The notes under the pieces: model-generated
What the model saw: only the letters and a program-made list of their open reading frames with translations
What the model was told of the DNA's origin: nothing
Database searches by the model: none
Source of the DNA: Hemibagrus wyckioides
Lineage: Eukaryota; Chordata; Actinopteri; Siluriformes; Bagridae
Direction: 5' to 3'
Assembly (NCBI RefSeq): GCF_019097595.1
Contig: NC_080722.1
Span: 15,477,630-15,541,629, forward strand
Length of the DNA: 64,000 nt
Position numbers and translations under genes: made by a program
In this document: positions 56,268-64,000 of the stretch, piece after piece
Layout: every line of letters begins with the position of its first letter
Position numbering within the stretch: position 1 is the first letter of the stretch

Positions 56268-56677
56268 CTGTCTTTTTTTTTTTTTCCAATGTGTTGAATT
56301 ATTTTTTTTTTACTTCGCTATTTCCCAACCTAAGTATAAATTATCAACAGTGAGAGCTATGCTAAGAGAAATTGCTGTTTATTGTAAATTAATAAAATTA
56401 CCAATTGTTTTTCAAGTGGAGATGAATTAGCAGTTTGCAAAAAAAAAGTGCTACTTGTTGGGGAAAAAATATTTTATATGCAGTCATATTCAATATATGC
56501 AGTCATTCTGTTGTGGAGAACAGGCTCCAGCAAGGCAGCTTGTGCCCAGTAGATGGCATGTATACTACCAATGTTAGGTCTGGAGTTAAGATGCAGTAAA
56601 GAGGACTCATGGATAGCATTATATACATAGAAATTTATATAGATAAATATATCTCTACCAAGAGATTGATTTGTCTT

Positions 56678-56985
56678 CACTGGGCACTTTATTTGGAATA
56701 CATGCATATCTCAGGCAATTATAATTATATATATAATAAAGTGGTTGCAATACAAACTATTACATCATGCAGATACAGATCAAGCTTTAAGTTAATGTTC
56801 ATGTTATGTCAGAATGCAAAAAATGTGATCTCTCTGACTTTAAATGTGGCATGGCTAGTAGTAGGAAATGGACTGATTTGAGTATTTATAATGGTATGAA
56901 AAACAACCAGTGAGCAGCAGTTCTGCTGATCTAGACCCCTTATTCGTGAGGGAGTTTAGAAAAGAATGGCCACAATTTGGAGGTT
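56678..56985 (+). mobile_element. 5' fragment of Tc1-like transposon
   Basis: 'cactttatttggaatacatg', 'catgcagatacagatcaag', 'aatgtgatctctctgactttaaatgtggcatgg', 'tttgagtatttataatgg' and 'ccagtgagcagcagttctg' follow the order of the fish Tc1 family that also gave rise to the fold-back element at 18,603. The 3' part is lost and the reading frame decayed. Confidence 0.6.
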
Positions 56986-57375
56986 TTTGTTTCTTTCTAA
57001 TCTAGTGTGTAAAGTAACATTGTTGGATCAGTGTTAAGTACTAAATGTCAGCAAGATGGTGAGTCTGAACAATGCTCAGGGTCCATGCCTAAAAACTGGG
57101 GCTTTACACACTTTAACAGTTTAAATGATGTATGCAGGGTGCAAGAACTCTTTAGGTACAATGCCAATATTACCAGCCAGCTCACCAACCCACCAGCCGT
57201 AGATGTTGTACTCCTAGGATAGAAACAGATTCAGAGAGCATGTAAGAATACATCATTATACATGTGGAGATAAATATTAAAAATGCAAATAACCTTTCAG
57301 AGAATAAGAACATATTTTCACTGTAATTTGCTCCCACTGTTGTATATTATGAATTTTTAAATATATATATATATA

Positions 57376-57933
57376 TAACTACCAGTCAAAAGTTTGGACA
57401 CACCTTTTAATTCAATGTTTTTTGTTTAGGGATTTATTTTCTACATTCTAGAACAATACTGGAGATTTCAAAGCTATGAAATAACACACATGGACTTAAG
57501 TAATCCATATGTAATGACAACAAAAAACAGTCAGTTGTTATTTTAAGACACGAAGGTCAGGTGTTCTGGAATAGTTCTTGCAAGAACAGTATTGTCAAGT
57601 GCATTTGCAAAACCCATCAAGCACCATGATGAAACTGGCTCACATGAAGACCATCCCAGTAAAGCAAGACCACAATTTAGCTCTGCTGCAGAGGAGAAGT
57701 TCATTTAGAGTTACCAGCCTCAGAAATCACCAATTAACGGCACCTCAGATTAGAGCCGTTATGAAAGCTTTACAGAGCATCAGTAGCAGACATATCTCAA
57801 TATCAACTGTTCAAATGAGATTATTGTGTATTTCGGCCGCCTTCAGCATTGTTTTAAAATGTAGAAAGAAATAAACATCAGGAAAGACCATGGAATTAGA
57901 AGGTGTGTCCAAACTTTTGACTGGTAGTGTGTA
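57376..57933 (+). mobile_element. Internally deleted Tc1-like transposon
   Basis: The inverted termini ACTACCAGTCAAAAGTTTGG (57,378 on) and CCAAACTTTTGACTGGTAGT (ending about 57,929) bound about 555 bases. The body keeps 'ttctggaatagttcttgcaag', 'aaactggctcacatgaagacc' and 'gaagttcatttagagttaccag', the first (DNA-binding) half of the transposase region in broken frames. The catalytic half is missing, so it is non-autonomous. Confidence 0.8.
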
Positions 57934-58043
57934 TATAATGAATCATGTTCACAACCACTTTAATAACAAAAAAATATATATGGTAAAGAAAAGGAAATTG
58001 TTAAGTGGTAAATGTGATATAAATGCACACACTATGTTGTTTC

Positions 58044-58185
58044 GTCTGTTCCTTGTTGGGGGTTGCTACAGCGGTTCTTCTGGTCTGCATATTTTTGATT
58101 TGGCACAGGTTTTTACACCGGATACCCTTCCTGCGGCAACCCTCCCTTTTTTTTATCCAGGCTTGGGACTGGCACTGAGACTTAA
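58044..58185 (-). mobile_element. Truncated SINE, same family as 21,426
   Basis: In reverse complement it reads 'agtcccaagcctggataaaa', 'gggagggttgccgcaggaag', 'tatccggtgtaaaaacctg' and 'caaatcaaaaatatgcagacc', collinear with the body of the SINE at 21,426-21,665. The tRNA-like head is missing. Confidence 0.65.
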
Positions 58186-58627
58186 CTCTTCAGATAAATG
58201 CAAACAGTATAATTAGCTTATTGGTATTTCTTCTGATGTGTTTAGTTTTTGGAATAATAGCATGTTTATACTTAAATCCCTCTAGAGAGCATGATCTTTA
58301 CATGCTAGTACTGACAATAGTGTTGTATATACTGTTTTTTGGTTTGCTTTGTTCACACAATAAGAACAATATTTTTAACATTTTCTCTACACTGGCTATA
58401 AAAATACCCAGAAGTAAAAGGAAAAATTCTGAGTTTTAGCTCATACTTGAGTGTTGCGCTAAAATTGGTGCCTTGTCTCATTGTCTTCACCAGAGGAAAC
58501 AGAAAAGTGTCCAAAAATGTTTATAGGAATGTAGTGACTTACAGGGATAGACCTCTGAATCAAATCTTAAAAAAGGTCACCATTTCTGGACAAAAAACAC
58601 CTCACTTATTTTAAATTTACTTAAAAC

Positions 58628-58865
58628 TCACTCACTTTCAGTCACTTTTCCCTTTTCAAGGTCATAGTGAATCAAGAGTCTATACTGGAAACACTGAGCA
58701 TGATGCAGGAATAAAATCTGTATGTTACCGCAGTCTATCCGAGGGCATCATGCGCATACGTCATCTACTAGCATGTTTTTAAGAGGTGGGGGTAAGTCCA
58801 CACAGACAGTAACCTGAGCTCTGGATCAAACTGAGGACCACTATGCCACCCTGCCACCACTAGCT
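58628..58865 (+). repeat. Interspersed fish repeat (SINE-like)
   Basis: 'actcactcactttcagtcac', 'ttcaaggtcatagtgaatc', 'ggaaacactgagcatgatgc', 'cgagggcatcatgcgcatac', 'agcatgtttttaagaggtgg' and 'cacacagacagtaacctgag' followed by a 'ctatgccaccctgccac' end. Same family and strand as 26,115-26,350. Confidence 0.65.
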
Positions 58866-60713
58866 ATATAATTATGCTCTGGAGAATACAATAAAAAAGC
58901 CAATCTGCCAAAGGTAACTTCAGAATAACACAATAAATGCTAAATGCCAACAAATGCCAAGGTTTGTTCCTTTAGCTTTCATTTATTTATTTTTTTTATT
59001 TCTGAATAGGATAATTTTATCATTTTAAAACCCATTTTATATCAATTTTAGATACACAAGTGTCAAAAGGAAAACCGTGGCAGATTAATTAGTCTTCAAA
59101 ATAGATTTTGCACAATGCAACTTGCACAGTTATGGCTGCATTGAAAAAATGCAAATCAGACCTGAGCTTGTCATGTCAACAAAGAACACACACACAGTCA
59201 TTTAATCATTACAAACAGCCTTGTCTAATATGGATTTTAGTCGAGATGTATGCACCAACACCTCTTTCTCTATCTACAGCAGACAGAGGATACAAGGAAC
59301 TGGCTCCTTTGACAATCATTCAGAAGTATGTATTTCACATCCAGGTATTAATGCAAGGAGAGAAATGTCACAGGTATGATGATGTTAGAATAGGATTATT
59401 CGCATTTTAGTTTTTTGGCCTTGACACCTTCTCTGGGCAACATCTGAGCAAAGTAGTCCTATCACCTAATTAGTTATTGGCTCGAAACTGCTCATTACTC
59501 CAACTAGGCAATGTGTTCCCTCTGGTTATTAGTCAGACCCCAGCAAGGCAAGGGGCTTGGCACTTATGAGCAACTAGTGGACAGAGTCCGAGTCCTGGCC
59601 TTTGACAAATGAACTGAGGGAAGGGTGATATTATCAATGTGAGGGCTGGAGAACACAGAAATGGAGTGATTGGGAGAGACTGAGACTGTGTTCAGAGTGC
59701 TTTAGCATTCCACAAGCACACGCAGTACATTTAGATGTGATGAGCTTGTCATCCATCCAGCGCCTGCAGAGGAGAGTGGGAACTAATTACCATCTCCTTA
59801 CACACAGCGCCGCAAGCCTAATGTAGTCTTCAGCCCATGCAGACGAGCTGCTCTAATGATGTCAGGAGGAATGAATTCCAAGCAGGGGAATAATCTAATG
59901 GGGCTACCAGCATCCACATTGCCATTGCATATGAGACTTCTGTGAACTCATGAGTTTTGTTTCAGAGCATCTAGCCAAAGTTGATTGAATGTGAGTGAAA
60001 ATGAGGGACAGACAGAGTTGAGAGAAAACAACAAAAAAAAAATTCTCACACTCTCTCCAGGGACTGCTGCAGGGCTGTTCTCCCTCTCCACATGAATCAA
60101 AGTTAATTTTACCTCTTCTTAAATTTTTGATTATCGACCACACCATTTTAACATAGGTCTCAATGATACTGAATGCTAATGACTGTTGATTCTTGACACC
60201 CATTAGGGAGGTTCCACAGATTTGCACGACCACTCTAATCATGGCAGAGTGAAGCTAAGACAGACTGTATTTCTCTGACGGTTATCGATTCTCAATCACA
60301 CCCGTCTTCTTTCATGGCTGATTTCTGTCACTTCTCTTTTATCAATTTTGTTTTCATCTACTGGAAGCAGTACACACATCTGAGCGTAAGAGGTTTTTGA
60401 GTGAGAAGCAGAAAGGAGAATAATGGGCTCATCTGAATGTGAATTTGTTTGTAATGTTATTGCTATTTACTATCAGATTCAAGCTTGAAGACGTTATGAA
60501 CAAATTCATCACATCCTCTCATGTCAGTGACCAAGCAGAAGAGGTGTGTTCCACTTTGACCTGTGTAGGCACATCTAATATAAGCTATAAAATGCCAGTG
60601 TGTGCCACTTAGGGTGGTATGAGTGAATGAAACAGTGTAGCACTGCCGATGACCTCTGTGTGACTGCTCTTTCGGAGATGGGTGGGGTTGGCACGGGGAG
60701 CAGCAGAGAGTGG

Positions 60714-60731
60714 GTGTTGCTATGGCAACAC
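60714..60731. promoter_or_regulatory. Near-perfect RFX X-box palindrome
   Basis: GTGTTGCTATGGCAACAC has 7-base arms in exact inverted symmetry around TATG, matching the RFX consensus GTTGCYATGGCAAC in full. The motif is unmistakable; function at this location is inferred. Confidence 0.6.
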
Positions 60732-61256
60732 CTGCAGTCTGCAGCGTGTGGCTGATATCATTTATTTCTCACTCAGGGGGCTGGCGAGCGCTGGTATTCA
60801 AATGGGTCCATCACTCTCAGGCAGCCGGGGAACAGACTGGCAGCTAATGATGCCTTCAAAAGGAGCGGCTTAACTAGAGAAATGTCATATGGCATATGAC
60901 AAGGTGAAGAGTAGCTCATGTGTGTAAAGCACCACAGCAGCCAGGCAACCAAATACGGACTTCTTATCCACCTTTCCACGCCATTTCTCTATCTCCTTTC
61001 TATCTAATCCATCTCTCTTTTTCTTTTTCTTTCATTGTCTCTCTTTCTTTCTTTCATTAGTTAATGGTCAATAGTTCATCTAACATTTTTGTTACCATCT
61101 TCCACAAATTCCATCTTAGGCACCTCAAGTTGTTAAAGATCTTTTCTTTCTCATGTTTTAATGATTTGCTTTGTTTTCCCTCTCACTTTTTTTTGCCTGT
61201 ATTACACTCAGCAGCACACACATACACACACACTTTCTGTGGAGGCAGGAGAGATG

Positions 61257-61478
61257 CTAATAAGAATGAGACATGAGGCCTGTGCCGCAGGCCACCAGCT
61301 GACTGAGGTACGCCTTGGGAGTGATGGAGCGCAGGAAGTCTCTCATTGCCCCGCCGCTGAACCCGCTGCTCAGGCCTTGCTGCTCCCCCTCCCCTCCATC
61401 CAGCCCTCCCTCTCCTTTTTCTCTTGCTGTCATGCACTGGAGTGTATCAGCAGTACACACACCCAGACTGCTGAGCAT
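61257..61478 (-). other. GC-rich open frame, possible unidentified exon
   Basis: A minus-strand frame of 73 codons ends in SGGAMRDFLRSITPKAYLSQ and then LVACGTGLMSHSY before a stop. Its balanced composition and GC-rich third positions look coding, unlike its neighbours. No donor or acceptor of quality bounds it convincingly, and I recognise no family. It could instead be conserved noncoding DNA. Confidence 0.2.
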
Positions 61479-63785
61479 CTCTAGCTGTCATTACAAAGAG
61501 CATGAACACACTGCCGCATTATTTGACAGTTAGAGCAAGTGAGAGCAAACAAAATGAATACCCTGCGGCGGCATCCTTGTTTCTAAACACATCCATCATG
61601 TAATTATATCCTGATCAATGAATCAGTAACCAATGCATGTTCAGTTTCAATTACAAAAAGGATTACTGCATTTAAAAACCTGAGAATGTACTCATATAAA
61701 ATAGCATTTTGCAATTGAAGTCATATTTAAGGTGCACTGAGAAGTATCAATTAAAAGAAAGATCCATTTTAAAGATAAAGCCCCTAATCTTTATGATCCA
61801 TTACAGCCGTGGCTATTCAACTATGGATAGTGCAAGATGATGACCAAAACTGTGGATGAGCAAATAAACTAGCTGCCGTTGTAAAAGTACACTGGGGATT
61901 ACTGATGGCTCTTTAACTTAATAGGCATTTAAAGTGGATTGTGTATGCTGCTGAGTGCCTGTAATGATGGCTGTTTACGTGGCCTCCCATTTATAATAAT
62001 TAGGCAGAACGGGAGGGGGCTGCCGCCATGCAGTTCTGGACTATTGGCTTAGGCTGAATAATGACCTACTGTAGTTGACCGGGAGATGACCGTTGCCTTC
62101 TGCATGACCCCAGAACCCCAGACTCACCCCCAGCTGATTCTGCTGGTAAATAGAATGCCCAATGTGTCTATATAGTGTCTTGGTGTCTATTGCAATAATG
62201 ACAGCAGGGTTTTTTGTTTGTGTGTGTGTTAAGAGGGAATGAGAATGAGAAAGAGGAGGGTGTGTGCACACAAGGCCTTAATGCTTGCCCCCTGTCTCTT
62301 TTCCTTAGCTTTTCCTTCCTTTTTATTGCACCCTTTTCCTTTTCTTTGGGCATTTTGTAGAAGAGTGACCCCCTGGGTACTAGGGCAGCTAGAGCTTCCA
62401 TTTTTCTGCAGCTGGTGAAGATATGACCCACTTGGGAGGAGAAAATAGTCTCACACACACATCGTCAGTGAGAAGTGACTACTCACATATTAATAAATCA
62501 TACACATGTCTTTTGAAAATTGCCTCTGTAGTAAGGTTTGGGGATAGGATACATTGTATAATATGATGCTTTGTCGATTAACTGTCAGTCTGAGATCTCT
62601 CCTCTTTGTAAGATAACATTGGCAAGAAATTTTAAGGTAACACTTGAAGTAAACCTTATCTATCTATTCATCATGTTAACTACTAATTGTTCAAAATCTG
62701 TAAATTGATGCCACGAGTCATGTGAAGGTAAATGCTCGGGGTTAACCAGAAGGTGTCACTGGTGTACACTAGTCTTGCCAACAGAGTTGGTGTGATTTGG
62801 GCAGCTGAACACTTAAGGCTTCTGTCTAGACCAGCGTTCCAGCCTACTTTATGACTCCTGGGTGGAGGGGATTGTTGGTGTGAAAGTGCAATGCATGCTT
62901 CAAAAGGCATGGAGGACTGAAAGAGAGTGCTGTTAGGTGGCCTGCATGTTAAACAGCTCCTGGATAAGTTTGGCCTACATCTTTGGAGCCATAAATCTTT
63001 CCACGACTCATTGCAGGATTTTTTACGGGAATTCCACTGGGAACTCAGGCATGTTGAGTCTGACCTCTAAAGTCGTGTACTTTGAGTCTGGGAGACATAA
63101 ATTAGATTACAGGAATGCAGGAAAATGGGATGGTTGAAGAAAGAACATAGAAATGAATGGTGTTCTTAAACTCCTCTTGAAAACTTTCCTAACTTCCAAA
63201 AAGTTTCATTATATAAAGTCTTTTAAATTTTTAATTGATATTTACACGATGACAAAAAAATGTGTTGGCAGGATGTGATGCAATTAGCAATATCCTTTTT
63301 ATCATGAATCAAACTACCATTGAGCACCATAATTAACTGCAACCACACTAGGACAAATAAAAGTGCGTGTGTGGATTAGAAAAGCAAGTGCGATGTGATT
63401 AGTGTGGGGAGAAGAAAAGCCCTGAACATCCTGCTTTGCTGCCATCAGTGGCCATTCTCTCCAGCGCTGAGGATCGGTGAGGCTGCGTTAACGCTGCCAG
63501 ATGGATGCTGGTTTCGGCCACTATTTCATGTTGTATTGTAGCGAGGGAGCCGCTGAAGGCAGAGCTCGGGGACTCTTACAGCCGAGCAGCTATGAGCAGC
63601 GCAGCGCAAAATTAACTCCGCCGAATTAATCGGGGCAAGATTGAAAATGAAACTCGGATGCAGATGAGCGAGCAGCTCGGCGTGTTTGTTTATTCTGCCA
63701 CCACAGGATCCCCGTGCTCGTATACTTTACGACGCCGGAGGGCTGAACATACAGAGCACTGCTTTCATATACACACAGACGCGCG

Positions 63786-63819
63786 CGAGAGAGAGAGTGC
63801 GCACACACACACACACACA
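63786..63819. repeat. (GA)n/(CA)n short microsatellite
   Basis: gagagagag then gcgcacacacacac near the right edge, next to a CpG-rich block. Confidence 0.8.
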
Positions 63820-64000
63820 AACGTAGGCCTACTTGTAATTATCATATTATGAGCTCACAAGACCCACGCGCAGTTTTCGGGGACACTGCTTGATTTCCAT
63901 AAGTGTGCGAGAGAGAGAGGGGGAAACTCTTTAAACAAATACCTTATACTTCTATGCCTAATTTAAATTTAAATAACTAATCAATTCCTTCCTTATTTTC

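Larger units (their letters stand above)
58866..64000. other. Gene-poor, repeat-poor flank with likely regulatory DNA
   Basis: No exon could be secured. Compared with the rest of the intergenic DNA, 59.4-60.0, 60.6-60.9, 61.2-61.5 and 63.4-63.8 kb are less AT-rich, lack recognisable transposons and contain TAAT-type homeodomain sites (cctaattagttattgg; ccgaattaatcgg), an RFX X-box (60,714) and CpG clusters. This looks like conserved noncoding/enhancer sequence for a gene beyond the window. Inference only. Confidence 0.4.

Overview
The window is vertebrate nuclear DNA, almost certainly from a teleost fish. It has long introns, GT-AG splice sites, abundant microsatellites, many decayed Tc1/mariner and hAT copies, and fish-type SINE/LINE tails. 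The repeat set (Tc1 families plus an interspersed repeat with an 'aggatcgaacc'-type end) resembles catfish (Siluriformes) genomes. That order-level guess is inference; teleost is well supported.

Six protein-coding genes can be assembled exon by exon with consistent reading frames. From left to right they are: dusp3 (minus, 5.8-11.0 kb), a VHR-type dual-specificity phosphatase; arl4d (minus, 29.0-29.6 kb, intronless CDS), an ARF-like GTPase; a short ccdc200-like gene (plus, 32.9-34.8 kb, about 89 aa); tmem106a (minus, 35.3-38.0 kb, 7 coding exons); nbr1 (minus, 43.0-51.4 kb, 19 coding exons, 929 aa), a selective autophagy receptor; and psme3 (plus, 51.9-55.6 kb, 11 coding exons, 256 aa), the nuclear proteasome activator PA28-gamma. 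The set corresponds to human 17q21.31. However, nbr1 faces psme3 head to head across about 0.5 kb, whereas in mammals NBR1 faces BRCA1; no BRCA1-like coding sequence is visible here.

The rest is intergenic. 1-5.8 kb holds a weak unassigned exon candidate and a non-autonomous hAT element with 8-bp target duplications. 11.3-28.9 kb is a gene desert holding a palindromic (fold-back) Tc1 derivative and a SINE nested inside a Tc1 fragment. 39.0-43.0 kb is a pile-up of a LINE tail and two Tc1 relics. 55.6-64 kb is gene-poor: Tc1/SINE relics up to about 59 kb, then largely repeat-free, partly CpG-rich sequence with a near-perfect RFX X-box and TAAT-type sites, looking like cis-regulatory DNA of a gene beyond the right edge.

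The genes do not form a pathway. NBR1 (ubiquitin cargo to autophagosomes) and PSME3 (proteasome activation) both belong to protein turnover and probably share one promoter. No CRISPR array, rRNA, tRNA gene or viral coding region was recognised. Splice models come from reading frame, splice-site consensus and remembered family sequences, not from alignment or RNA data.
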